From NCBI GenBank assembly GCA_030149285.1, contig JASBRU010000002.1:124001-188000 (forward strand): 64,000 nucleotides of DNA, read 5' to 3'. The notes below the pieces were generated by a model that was not told where the DNA came from, ran no database searches, and saw only the letters and a list, made by a program, of their open reading frames with translations. This stretch comes from Flavobacteriales bacterium. Lineage in GTDB: Bacteria > Bacteroidota > Bacteroidia > Flavobacteriales > JASBRU01. The first letter of the stretch is position 1. Every line of letters begins with the position of its first letter. This document shows positions 39,331 to 48,877 of the stretch, piece by piece. The translations under genes were made by a program, and so were the position numbers.

Positions 39331-40272
39331 CTAGCTATTTTGTTGCGTTGGTTCTTCCTTTTCAACAGCTGTATTAGCAGAAGATTTCATGTTTTTTAAT
39401 TCGTGGTGTGCTCTATTGATGTGCTCAAAAAGTACAACTTTAAAACTTTCAGGGTCTGGTGCAGATTGCAATATGTCGGGTACAAATTGTAAATTAAAGA
39501 GTGCATATTCTAGGTCTTTTAGTTCCTTTTCACTCCAGCCTTTTATCATTTTTGCTAACTTTTTTTGCTCTGCTTCTGCAAACTGTCTAGCAAGTTTTTC
39601 TGCTTTAAATTTCTTACGGTAGTTGGGTATAATTTTTTGCATTAAGAAGGGGATATACTTTACTCCAAAAAAGACTAATAGTGCTACAGCTGCATAACTA
39701 AATCCTAAATATTTAGAATTATGAAAAACTAAAATATTAAAAACATAAGTCCCTGTAATCCATAGAGCTATGTAGCTCAAGTATTTTTGTTTTTTATCAG
39801 TATTTCTACTAATAGCAATAACCCATGCTAAGGCAATTAAAAAGGGAATGAGGTATCCGAGTAATAATATTAAAAAGCTAAAAAAACCGCCAGCTCCTTC
39901 CCAATAAAAGTTACCTGAGTCATAGGCGTATTTTTGATCGTATTTTATGTCAGTAATGTATAGGTACCCTTCATTGTCGTACCTGTTGATGTGGGTTACA
40001 GTATTGTAATCGGGGTTTTCAAAGCCGGTTAAGGAAACTCTTTCATTGTTATACGGAATACTTGTTGGCTCTGAAAAAACTAAAACCAATCGTTTTTCAT
40101 CATCATTAGATGCCTCAAGTTGCTGAATCTCGGTACTAATTGGTTCTTCAAAATACCTGACACTATATGAAGGAATTAACCCCCACTTATCAAGATAAGT
40201 AGGGGAAACCTTTAATAGCATAACTATTAGTAGTATAATTAATGAAAAGAGTATTTTTTTATCTCTAACCAT
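39331..40272 (-). CDS. Hypothetical multi-TM membrane protein
   Basis: N-terminal TM, extracytoplasmic segment, several further TMs, charged C-terminus. Confidence 0.65.
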   Translation of the reverse strand: MVRDKKILFSLIILLIVMLLKVSPTYLDKWGLIPSYSVRYFEEPISTEIQQLEASNDDEKRLVLVFSEPTSIPYNNERVSLTGFENPDYNTVTHINRYDNEGYLYITDIKYDQKYAYDSGNFYWEGAGGFFSFLILLLGYLIPFLIALAWVIAISRNTDKKQKYLSYIALWITGTYVFNILVFHNSKYLGFSYAAVALLVFFGVKYIPFLMQKIIPNYRKKFKAEKLARQFAEAEQKKLAKMIKGWSEKELKDLEYALFNLQFVPDILQSAPDPESFKVVLFEHINRAHHELKNMKSSANTAVEKEEPTQQNS

Positions 40273-40489
40273 GGTGAGGGTGACCGCCGCCAGCGTTTTT
40301 TACTTTAAATTTTTTTCTTTGAGTTTCTTCACCAGATGAATCTGGTATGTGTTGTAAGTTGGTAAAATCAATTTCAATAATGGGGTCTTCAGTTGAAGTT
40401 TTAATGAATTTAATTTTATCCGGATGAGTTTCTGTTCCCTCATTACAAGAAACAACAATTTCTACTCTATTACAATGTTCTTGGCTCAT
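40265..40489 (-). CDS. Small hypothetical protein with GGGHPHHG tail
   Basis: 74 aa from ATG 40489; overlaps the downstream membrane-protein gene by 8 bp. Confidence 0.55.
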   Translation of the reverse strand: MSQEHCNRVEIVVSCNEGTETHPDKIKFIKTSTEDPIIEIDFTNLQHIPDSSGEETQRKKFKVKNAGGGHPHHG

Positions 40490-40698
40490 ATTAGTTAAAT
40501 TTAGTTGGTAATTTTTCTGCAAACAATATATATATTACTTATTTGCGAAGCAAATGTAATTGTACGGTTTATTATAATAATAATGTGCCTCTAGGTAATA
40601 AATTTTTAATTTTTTATGTGTTAAAGAATCTGTTTTGAGAGGCTTTTTTACTGCATTTGTTTAATATTACATCACAAAAATTACTAATTACAGTAGAA

Positions 40699-41232
40699 AT
40701 GAAATTTGATAATTACACCATTCGCTTACTGAGAGCCGATGACTATGAGGCTTATTTTTCTATGGTAGAGAGCAATAGACCTAGACTTGAAGATTATTTT
40801 GCAGGCACTGTTTCTAAAACCAAAACCATAGAAGATACCAAGGCCTTCTTGCAAGAGTCAATGCAAAAGATTGAGAATAGAATGTATTTTCCGCATGTAA
40901 TTATTGATGATACTACAGGGCAGTTTATAGGCTTTATGGATTTGAAAAATGTAGATTGGTCTATACCAAAATCTGAAGTTGGTTGCTATATTGATGGAAA
41001 CTATGCAGGAAAAGGAATTACTTCTAAAGCCTTTGAATTATTTGTGAATCATTGTTTTGAAACCTATGAGTTCAGTAAACTATATTTAAGAACTCACCCA
41101 ACTAATACTGCTGCTAAAAGATTGGCAGAGAAGTATGGTTTTGTAAAAGAGGGCTTGATAACAATGGAGTATAGAACTACTGCAGGTGTTGTGGTAGATA
41201 TGTTGTATTATGGGAGGTTAAGGGAAGTTTAA
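40699..41232 (+). CDS. GNAT family N-acetyltransferase (RimJ/RimL-like)
   Basis: MKFDNYTIRLLRADDYEAYF, GCYIDGNYAGKGITSKAFELFV, NTAAKRLAEKYGFVKEG. Confidence 0.9.
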   Translation: MKFDNYTIRLLRADDYEAYFSMVESNRPRLEDYFAGTVSKTKTIEDTKAFLQESMQKIENRMYFPHVIIDDTTGQFIGFMDLKNVDWSIPKSEVGCYIDGNYAGKGITSKAFELFVNHCFETYEFSKLYLRTHPTNTAAKRLAEKYGFVKEGLITMEYRTTAGVVVDMLYYGRLREV

Positions 41233-42327
41233 TCTATTCCCATTTCGGGTAACACTAACTATAGTGTCTCCTTTGTAATGGAATAGACCTTTATAGCCTC
41301 CAAACCAAAACTTTCCTTCATTATCTTCATAAATGCATTGTATGGCACCACTTTCTAGACCATCATTTGCGTTGAAATTTGTAAAGGATTCTCCATTATA
41401 CTGATAAACTCCATGATGTTCTGCCGGAAACCAAATGTTTCCTTTGTTGTCTTTAAATATACTCCATACTTCATCGCCAGTAATAACTCCGTCTTGGGTA
41501 AAATTTGTAAACGATTTTCCATCGTACATACTTATGCCTTTATAATGTGTGGCAAACCAAATGTTTCCATTATTATCTTCTAGTATATCATTTACACCAT
41601 TATTGCTTAGTCCATCTTTCTCCGAAAGATTAGTTAAAGATTTTCCATCATAGATAAAAGCACCACCATTGGTGCCAAACCACATATTTCCTTTGCTATC
41701 TTCTGTAATGCTGTGTACAAGTTTAGCACCTGTAACACCTCTATTAGGATCAGGTTTAGTATCTGGGAGCGTAAAAGGGATGAATTTCTCTCCATCAAAA
41801 TAACATACTCCGCCATGAGTAGCAATCCATAGTTTTCCTTTACTGTCTATTACAATGCTCCAAATATCATTATGAACTAAACCATCCTTCTCGGTGAAGT
41901 TTGTGAATGATTTCCCGTCATATTTACTTAGTCCGCTATTCGTGCCGAACCATAGATTGCCTTCTTTATCTTCTACAATACCTCTTACAGCCACCCCAGC
42001 AAACCCCTCATCAATAGATAAGTATTCTAGAGAGTCTCCATTGTAGCGTATTACACCATCGCCATTAGTACCAAACCAGAAGTCTCCGTTTTTATCTTCA
42101 AATATTCTTCGTACAAATCTGCTTATAGGTTCAGGTTTAGGTAAAAGAGGTCCGTTATAGCTCGGGTTTTCATCTGTAAGCTTTGGATCTGCTTTGGTTT
42201 CACTACTATCATCTTGGGTAATAGTATTTGTTTGCCCTTTACAAGAACTTATTAAAATTGAAAATAGTAATAGGAGACAGATAGACGCACCTGTCTTATG
42301 CCACTTAGTGCCAAATATTGTTTTCAT
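41218..42327 (-). CDS. Two-component-regulator-propeller (Reg_prop) lipoprotein, no kinase domain
   Basis: Lipobox ILISSC; repeats of EDKEGNLWFGTNSGLSKYDGKSFTNFTEKDGL. Confidence 0.88.
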   Translation of the reverse strand: MKTIFGTKWHKTGASICLLLLFSILISSCKGQTNTITQDDSSETKADPKLTDENPSYNGPLLPKPEPISRFVRRIFEDKNGDFWFGTNGDGVIRYNGDSLEYLSIDEGFAGVAVRGIVEDKEGNLWFGTNSGLSKYDGKSFTNFTEKDGLVHNDIWSIVIDSKGKLWIATHGGVCYFDGEKFIPFTLPDTKPDPNRGVTGAKLVHSITEDSKGNMWFGTNGGAFIYDGKSLTNLSEKDGLSNNGVNDILEDNNGNIWFATHYKGISMYDGKSFTNFTQDGVITGDEVWSIFKDNKGNIWFPAEHHGVYQYNGESFTNFNANDGLESGAIQCIYEDNEGKFWFGGYKGLFHYKGDTIVSVTRNGNRLNFP

Positions 42328-42396
42328 AGGTTTAAGATAAGGTTTTTCTTTATTCGTTTTGTTGAAAAATTAAATGGGATGAAGATTTGAAAGTAT

Positions 42397-42906
42397 TTAA
42401 TAGTCCCAACTTTTATATTCTTCATTTTTATTTTTCATGTCCTCAAAGAGCCATACCATTCTATCTAAATACCAGCTCTTGCCTAAATATGCTAGTGCTA
42501 TACCTAGTATAGCACCCCAAATAGAATATTGTACAACTGCCCATATAGATAATAGCATGCCGATAGACGAAATCAGGTTTAATAGTTTAAAAATTATACC
42601 ATTATGTATTTCAGGGATGTCAACTTTATCTCGATTGAGGTAAACACGCTCACCCATAACAGACTTTGAGGCCCAGTTTTTAGTTGATTTAGGTTTTTTA
42701 AATAATATAGGATTAAAAAACATCCATAGAATTGATAAAATACCTGGTATTAAACACCACCAACCTATCCAAATTCTACTCCAAAAGGAAAATACAATAA
42801 TTGGGAGTACAGAATATCGTGTCCAAACACTCCATGGGTTAGAGTGTTTCATCCAATTTTCATCAGTTAAGCGAAATACATTGGCTACTTTTCTTTCTAG
42901 TGTCAT
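42397..42906 (-). CDS. Hypothetical membrane protein (DUF6653-like)
   Basis: RLTDENWMKHSNPWSVWTRYSVLPIIVFSFWSRIWIGWW; TM segments. Confidence 0.6.
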   Translation of the reverse strand: MTLERKVANVFRLTDENWMKHSNPWSVWTRYSVLPIIVFSFWSRIWIGWWCLIPGILSILWMFFNPILFKKPKSTKNWASKSVMGERVYLNRDKVDIPEIHNGIIFKLLNLISSIGMLLSIWAVVQYSIWGAILGIALAYLGKSWYLDRMVWLFEDMKNKNEEYKSWDY

Positions 42907-42943
42907 AGAAGGTGTTTCTTTATTTTTAGATTTTAGTACAAAT

Positions 42944-42975
42944 CAAAAATACCACTGTACCATTACACCAGCAAG
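42944..42975 (-). promoter_or_regulatory. Promoter CTTG-N20-TATTTTTG
   Basis: Minus-strand -33/-7 pair upstream of 42397..42906. Confidence 0.55.
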
Positions 42976-42991
42976 AAAGCAACAAAATTAA

Positions 42992-43861
42992 TCACCCCAA
43001 CTCAAAGGTGGTAATGCCAAATACTTTATTGATGTCTACAACTGGAGGATTACCATAGTACATCCTGGCACATTCAAATACATAAGTAGCATTGTACTTT
43101 TTAATGAGGTTCACTGCAGCTTCATTTATTACCGGTATGTCTAAGTACAAGGGTTTACCAATTACTGAGTTTAGGCAGGCTTTGTACAGTTCTTCGGCAA
43201 TATTTGAGTTATCAGCAAAAAGGGGGCATACTTTATAACCTGTATTGGCTTTTCTTACGACGGCGAAACCTTTAAGTGATCCTCCCTCAACATATTTAAA
43301 AGTTTTAGTTTCGGGTAGTTTTAGCCAAGGTTTTAAAAACTGCGGGCGTGCAAAACCAAAGCATTGTTTGTCATAAGCTAATACAGAATCTATGTCGCTG
43401 TCTTCTATTTCGGAGATTTTTTTGTCAATATCAAATGCCTCTCCTATCTTTTCATAACGTTCATCTCTAAAAGCTATTTTAAAGCCACCTTTTTCATAAA
43501 AGGGTTGCATAGCCAACACACCGTCCATGCCAATTGCAGCGTCTTTGTGGAGTCTATTTAATAAGGTGTCTCTACGCTGATACCACAGCTGTTTACCGAT
43601 ACCGGCTGAGCGATACTCCGGCTTTACAATAAAAAAGCCCATAAAGCCAAATTCAGCATTGTAAGAAACAATAGAGCCACCTCCAATTAATTCATTATCG
43701 TAGTAATACCCATAAAACCCTTCAGGGTCGGTATTCCAATAAACTTCAGCATCATAGGGGCCAGGATTCCAGCCTTCATCTTCTGCCCACTGCACAAGGG
43801 TCTTGAGGTCTTCAAAATCTAGTTTTTTGAAATGTAAATCGGATATATTGATAGGGATCAC
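42992..43861 (-). CDS. GNAT family N-acetyltransferase (two-domain)
   Basis: FGFMGFFIVKPEYRSAGIGKQLWYQRRDTLL...DGVLAMQPFYEKGGF. Confidence 0.88.
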   Translation of the reverse strand: MIPINISDLHFKKLDFEDLKTLVQWAEDEGWNPGPYDAEVYWNTDPEGFYGYYYDNELIGGGSIVSYNAEFGFMGFFIVKPEYRSAGIGKQLWYQRRDTLLNRLHKDAAIGMDGVLAMQPFYEKGGFKIAFRDERYEKIGEAFDIDKKISEIEDSDIDSVLAYDKQCFGFARPQFLKPWLKLPETKTFKYVEGGSLKGFAVVRKANTGYKVCPLFADNSNIAEELYKACLNSVIGKPLYLDIPVINEAAVNLIKKYNATYVFECARMYYGNPPVVDINKVFGITTFELG

Positions 43862-43895
43862 TTTAGGGGTTTAATTTTATGATATGAGTATAAAT

Positions 43896-43927
43896 CAAAA
43901 ATATCAATTAACAGTATTACTGTCAAT
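43896..43927 (-). promoter_or_regulatory. Promoter ATTG-N20-TATTTTTG with palindromic spacer
   Basis: Spacer contains ACAGTAATACTGT palindrome; upstream of GNAT gene 42992..43861. Confidence 0.55.
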
Positions 43928-44026
43928 AATATAAAGCTAAGGATTTTTTTGTATTTTTCATTTCTCTAAAATCGATATAACAGTCTTTTTTACAGTGAAT
44001 TAGAATACTAATAAACCCATATCATC

Positions 44027-45004
44027 ATGAAAAAAGTATTTAAAGTACTGCTTGTAATTGTTGGCTTATTGTTACTGGTAGTAATAGCCGGATTGTCGTA
44101 CATTAAGTTAGCCTTGCCTAATGTTGGCGAACCCCAAGAGATCACCATTAATCACTCTGAAAAACTAGTAAAACAAGGCGAGTACCTTGCAAATAATGTA
44201 ATGGTGTGTATGGACTGTCATTCCGAGAGAGATTGGACAAAATTTTCTGCACCGCTTGTAGAAGGGACTCTTGGAAAAGGGGGTGAAGTGTTTGACCAAA
44301 ATTTGGGCTTCCCCGGAGTTTTTATTTCTAAAAACATAACGCCGTATGCATTATCATCGTGGACTGACGAAGAGATTTTTCATACGATAACAACCGGTGT
44401 TTCTAAAAACGGAGATGCTCTGTTCCCTGTTATGCCCTATAGCCATTATGGTAAGCTCGACCAAAAAGATGTAGAAGCTATCATTGCCTATTTAAGAACA
44501 TTACCTTCTATAGAGGCTGAAAACAAAAAGTCGGTGCCCGATTTCCCAATGAACTTTATCATCAATACCATACCTAAAAAAGCTGAATTAGTTACGAAGC
44601 CGGATGCAAGCGATCGTATAGCTTATGGAAAGTATATGGTAAATGCAGCTGCTTGTTATGATTGTCATACAAAACAAGAAAAAGGTCAGTTTATTGGAGA
44701 AGACTTTGCGGGCGGTATGGAGTTTCGCTTGCATGATGGTTCAGTTGTTCGTTCTCTAAATATTACTCCTCATGAAACGGGCTTAGGTAAATGGACTGAA
44801 GAGCAATTTGTGGGACTGTTCAAATCATATGTAGATAGTGGATATGTACCTTCGGCTGTTGAAAAGGGCTCATTTCAGACAGTAATGCCTTGGGTGATGT
44901 ATGGAGGAATGAAAGAAGAAGATTTAAAGGCAATGTATGCCTACTTAATGACTTTAGAACCTGTAGATAATACGGTAATCAGATTTACAAGTTCTATGGA
45001 ATGA
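44027..45004 (+). CDS. Diheme c-type cytochrome, membrane anchored
   Basis: Two CxxCH motifs (CMDCH, CYDCH); N-terminal TM. Confidence 0.92.
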   Translation: MKKVFKVLLVIVGLLLLVVIAGLSYIKLALPNVGEPQEITINHSEKLVKQGEYLANNVMVCMDCHSERDWTKFSAPLVEGTLGKGGEVFDQNLGFPGVFISKNITPYALSSWTDEEIFHTITTGVSKNGDALFPVMPYSHYGKLDQKDVEAIIAYLRTLPSIEAENKKSVPDFPMNFIINTIPKKAELVTKPDASDRIAYGKYMVNAAACYDCHTKQEKGQFIGEDFAGGMEFRLHDGSVVRSLNITPHETGLGKWTEEQFVGLFKSYVDSGYVPSAVEKGSFQTVMPWVMYGGMKEEDLKAMYAYLMTLEPVDNTVIRFTSSME

Positions 45005-45044
45005 TACTTTTAGTATAATTATTTGATGATGTTCTGTAAATAAA

Positions 45045-45875
45045 ATGATAGAGGATAGATATTATATATTCTGTGAGTCATGGTCTTTAACTATTGGCCA
45101 ATGGGGAATATTACTTACATTTTTAAGTATAGTATCTGCATATATTCTATATTATAAACAGAGGAGAGATAACGCTAAAGAGGCATATCTTTTTTTTAAA
45201 AGTAGTATAGACCAGTTAGCTAGTAAAGTAGATATAGCAATAAGTCAATTAAGTAGTTTTAAAATATCATTAGATAATCCAAATGATAATTTTGGGTCGC
45301 CTAGTATCCCAGCATCTATAAATGATAAATTTTTAGATAAAATTAATATTGTTGCATTAAGTAGATACTTCTCTAAGAGTAATAAGGATTATAAAAACTT
45401 TCAAAAATTTCTAACAGACTCTAGTTTTTTTGGGGATTACCATAACTTTTTCATCAATGAATTTAATTACTTCAGGGAGAACTATTTAGTTTATGAGAAT
45501 AAATACATAGAATGGAAGCAGTTAGTAACTGTAAAATATTATGATTGCCTTAAATCTGTTGAAAATAGTGATGCTTTCAAAGAAGAATACATTTCATGGC
45601 ACGATAGTTTAATGAAAGATGAAAGTGTAATTAAGGATGGCGCGGTTATTAATAGAGAAAGGCTTATTAAAGAATATGTAATACAACTTGGGAAAATATC
45701 TGCTAAACACATTGCAGATAAGTCAACAGGTATTGATATTTCAATGCATGTAAAAAGGGTTGTAGACGCCTATAATAATATGATTAATCTAAAGAAGCAT
45801 TTTTCAGATTTTATAGAAAAAGATATAAAAATGTTTGAAAAACTTAAGGAACTAATAATATTACTTGTTAAATAG
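45045..45875 (+). CDS. Hypothetical membrane-anchored protein
   Basis: 276 aa; N-terminal TM (WGILLTFLSIVSAYILYY) then helical soluble part; no recognised family. Confidence 0.6.
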   Translation: MIEDRYYIFCESWSLTIGQWGILLTFLSIVSAYILYYKQRRDNAKEAYLFFKSSIDQLASKVDIAISQLSSFKISLDNPNDNFGSPSIPASINDKFLDKINIVALSRYFSKSNKDYKNFQKFLTDSSFFGDYHNFFINEFNYFRENYLVYENKYIEWKQLVTVKYYDCLKSVENSDAFKEEYISWHDSLMKDESVIKDGAVINRERLIKEYVIQLGKISAKHIADKSTGIDISMHVKRVVDAYNNMINLKKHFSDFIEKDIKMFEKLKELIILLVK

Positions 45876-45888
45876 ATAGTCCATAAAC

Positions 45889-45921
45889 AAAAAATCCCCT
45901 CTCAAATGAGAAGGGATTTTT
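45889..45921. terminator. Bidirectional terminator between convergent CDS and tRNA
   Basis: AAAAAATCCCCTCTC-AAAT-GAGAAGGGATTTTT, one mismatch/wobble. Confidence 0.75.
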
Positions 45922-45927
45922 ATCTAG

Positions 45928-46000
<73 letters not shown>

Positions 46001-46009
46001 ATGTGGACG

Positions 46010-46041
46010 GCAAAGGTAATAATTATTACCTTGCAGCCAAA
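46010..46041 (-). promoter_or_regulatory. tRNA-fMet promoter TTTG-N19-TACCTTTG with 25-bp near-palindrome
   Basis: GCAAAGGTAATAATTATTACCTTGC; -33 CAAA complement at 46038-46041. Confidence 0.65.
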
Positions 46042-46064
46042 TTAAATCGTAAAAATAAGTTTCA

Positions 46065-46940
46065 GTGCATAAAGCAGGTTTTGTAAACATCATTGGCAAC
46101 CCCAATGTGGGTAAGTCTACCCTCATGAATGCCATGGTGGGTCAGCGTTTAAGTATTATTACTAATAAGGCGCAAACTACCCGTCATCGTATTATGGGTA
46201 TCGTTAATGAAGAAGATTATCAAATTGTATTTTCCGATACACCGGGTGTAATTCAGCCCGCTTATGCCTTACAAGAGTCTATGATGTCTTTTGTGAAGTC
46301 GGCTTTTGAAGATGCAGATGTATTATTATACATGGTAGAAATTGGCGAAAAAGCCTTGAAAGATGAGAGTTTCTTCAGAAAAATACAGCATAGTAAGGTT
46401 TCGGTAATTCTATTATTAAATAAAATAGATTTATCTGATCAAGAGAAATTAGAGAAAGCAGTTACTTATTGGAAAGAAATATTGCCCAATGCAGAGATTT
46501 TACCCATTTCTGCCTTAACCAAGTTCAACACCAAAGAGCTGTTTGATAGAATAGTAGAATTGCTACCGGAATCGCCTGCTTTTTTTGATAAAGAGGCTTT
46601 GACGGATAAGACAGAACGCTTTATTGTAGGCGAAATCATCAGAGAAAAAATATTGATGAATTACAAAAAAGAGATTCCGTATGCTGTTGAGGTAGTTGTA
46701 GAGGAGTTTAAAGAGGAAGAAAACATCATTAGAATGCGTGCAGAAATCTTTGTAGAGAGAGATTCGCAAAAGGGAATTATTATAGGCCATAAAGGCGAAG
46801 CCCTGAAAAGAGTGGGTATACAGGCCCGAAAAGAGATGGAATCGTTCTTTGGGAAACAGGTTCATATAGAATTGTTTGTGAAAGTGAATAAAAATTGGCG
46901 AGATAAGGACAACCAGTTAAAAAGATACGGATATTTGTAG
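46065..46940 (+). CDS. era: GTPase Era
   Basis: GTG start; [28 protein letters not shown] domain [23 protein letters not shown]. Confidence 0.97.
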   Translation: MHKAGFVNIIGNPNVGKSTLMNAMVGQRLSIITNKAQTTRHRIMGIVNEEDYQIVFSDTPGVIQPAYALQESMMSFVKSAFEDADVLLYMVEIGEKALKDESFFRKIQHSKVSVILLLNKIDLSDQEKLEKAVTYWKEILPNAEILPISALTKFNTKELFDRIVELLPESPAFFDKEALTDKTERFIVGEIIREKILMNYKKEIPYAVEVVVEEFKEEENIIRMRAEIFVERDSQKGIIIGHKGEALKRVGIQARKEMESFFGKQVHIELFVKVNKNWRDKDNQLKRYGYL

Positions 46941-46941
46941 C

Positions 46942-48246
46942 ATGGGAAATTTAGTAGCCATTATAGGAAGACCAAACGTAGGAAAATCTACATTTTTTAA
47001 CCGTTTAGCACAGCGCCGTCAGGCAATTGTAGATTCTGTGAGCGGTGTAACCCGTGATAGACATTACGGAAAAACAGATTGGAACGGTAAAGAGTTCTCG
47101 ATAATTGATACCGGTGGGTACATTACGGGCTCTGATGATGTGTTTGAAGAAGAGATTCGTCGTCAGGTGAAAATTGCGATGGACGAGGCAAGTATTTTAA
47201 TTTTTGTGGTAGACGTAGAAACGGGTATCACAGATTTAGATAATGATATTGCTACCATCTTACGCCGTACAGATAAGCCGGTTTTTGTTGCAGTAAATAA
47301 AGTGGATAATGCCATGCGCCAGCAAGAGGCATCGGAGTTTTATGCTTTGGGACTGGGTGAATATTATACCATATCTTCTATCAATGGTAGTGGAACAGGA
47401 GAATTATTAGATGCCGTAGCTGCCGAACTTGAAGAGACAGATAATATACCGGAGGAAGAGATTCCGAGGTTTGCCATTGCGGGTAGACCAAACGTAGGTA
47501 AGTCTTCTTTAATTAATGCTTTAGTAGGTGAAGAGCGAAATATTGTTACAGATATTGCCGGAACCACTAGAGATTCTATTGATACACGTTTTACCAAATT
47601 TGGGCATGACTTTATATTGGTAGATACAGCCGGTTTACGTAAGAAAAGTAAGGTGCATGAAGACCTAGAGTTTTACTCGGTAATGCGTACCATTAGAGCT
47701 ATAGAGCATTGTGATGTTGTAATATTAATGGTAGATGCTACTGAGGGCTTTGAGGCTCAAGATATAAACGTACTGCATTTAGCTGAGCGTAATAAAAAAG
47801 GAATTGTAATACTGGTAAATAAATGGGATTTAGTAGAAAAGGATACCATGACTACCAAACGTTTTGAGGAACATATCTTAAAACGTATTGCACCTACCTG
47901 GGATGTACCTATCTTCTTTACATCAGCAACTACCAAGCAACGTATTTTTAAGGCATTAGAAGAAGCTGTAAATGTTTATGAGCGAAGAAAGACTAGAATT
48001 CCTACTCATAAGCTAAATGATGTGATGTTGGAGATTTTTAAAGAAAACCCTCCACCTGCAATTAAAGGAAAGTACATCAAGATTAAATATTGCACACAGT
48101 TGCCTACACGTACACCACAGTTTGCCTTTTTTGCAAACTTACCACAGTATGTAAAGGATCCGTATAAACGATATGTAGAAACGCAAATGCGTAAGCGTTT
48201 TGACTTACGTGGAGTGCCTATTCAAATATTTATGAGGAAGAAGTAG
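46942..48246 (+). CDS. der: Ribosome biogenesis GTPase Der (EngA)
   Basis: Tandem G domains [14 protein letters not shown] and [16 protein letters not shown]-like C-terminus. Confidence 0.98.
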   Translation: MGNLVAIIGRPNVGKSTFFNRLAQRRQAIVDSVSGVTRDRHYGKTDWNGKEFSIIDTGGYITGSDDVFEEEIRRQVKIAMDEASILIFVVDVETGITDLDNDIATILRRTDKPVFVAVNKVDNAMRQQEASEFYALGLGEYYTISSINGSGTGELLDAVAAELEETDNIPEEEIPRFAIAGRPNVGKSSLINALVGEERNIVTDIAGTTRDSIDTRFTKFGHDFILVDTAGLRKKSKVHEDLEFYSVMRTIRAIEHCDVVILMVDATEGFEAQDINVLHLAERNKKGIVILVNKWDLVEKDTMTTKRFEEHILKRIAPTWDVPIFFTSATTKQRIFKALEEAVNVYERRKTRIPTHKLNDVMLEIFKENPPPAIKGKYIKIKYCTQLPTRTPQFAFFANLPQYVKDPYKRYVETQMRKRFDLRGVPIQIFMRKK

Positions 48247-48256
48247 GAAGTAGTAA

Positions 48257-48865
48257 TTACTTTAACAGATTAAGAAAACCTATATCAGATAGTTTTTGGA
48301 TTTCTTGCTGATAGTCTTTTGATGATAATGATAACATATGTTCGTAATCATCTCTATTATCATCTTTCATTTTAAGTGAAAACGTATAGCGGTCACTACA
48401 AAAAGCTTGAGCTGTGTATTTGAGAGGTGATGGAGTAATAACAGTATCTTTTAAAAAATAGTCTATGGCAGATGAATCCATTTCGTGCTCCCAATTGTAC
48501 TCATTAATGATGCAAACTTTATTATAGTCTAATGTAAGAGTATTACCCGATAAAGAATACTTACCAGTTCTAAAGTAGTCGTCAGCTATACAAGTTGATA
48601 CATCATAAAAAGTAGAGTCTGGATTAAAAACTAATCTGTCAGCACAACAATCGCAAGCAAAATAAAAAGAGCATGTACTATCAATAAATAGATGTCTACT
48701 TCCACCATCAAAAACTTTACCTGCTAAGTCAGTAAATCTGTGCTTAACTTGCTCATCTTCAGTAATGGTTGTGTCATTAGAGGTAACAACATCAATTTCT
48801 TTTTGAGTATTGCTCTTGCAAGCAAACAACAATAGTGAAGACAGTATAATTAGGTTTTTAATCAT
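48257..48865 (-). CDS. Hypothetical lipoprotein
   Basis: MIKNLIILSSLLLFACKSNT lipobox. Confidence 0.7.
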   Translation of the reverse strand: MIKNLIILSSLLLFACKSNTQKEIDVVTSNDTTITEDEQVKHRFTDLAGKVFDGGSRHLFIDSTCSFYFACDCCADRLVFNPDSTFYDVSTCIADDYFRTGKYSLSGNTLTLDYNKVCIINEYNWEHEMDSSAIDYFLKDTVITPSPLKYTAQAFCSDRYTFSLKMKDDNRDDYEHMLSLSSKDYQQEIQKLSDIGFLNLLK

Positions 48866-48877
48866 GTCAATTGGTAA

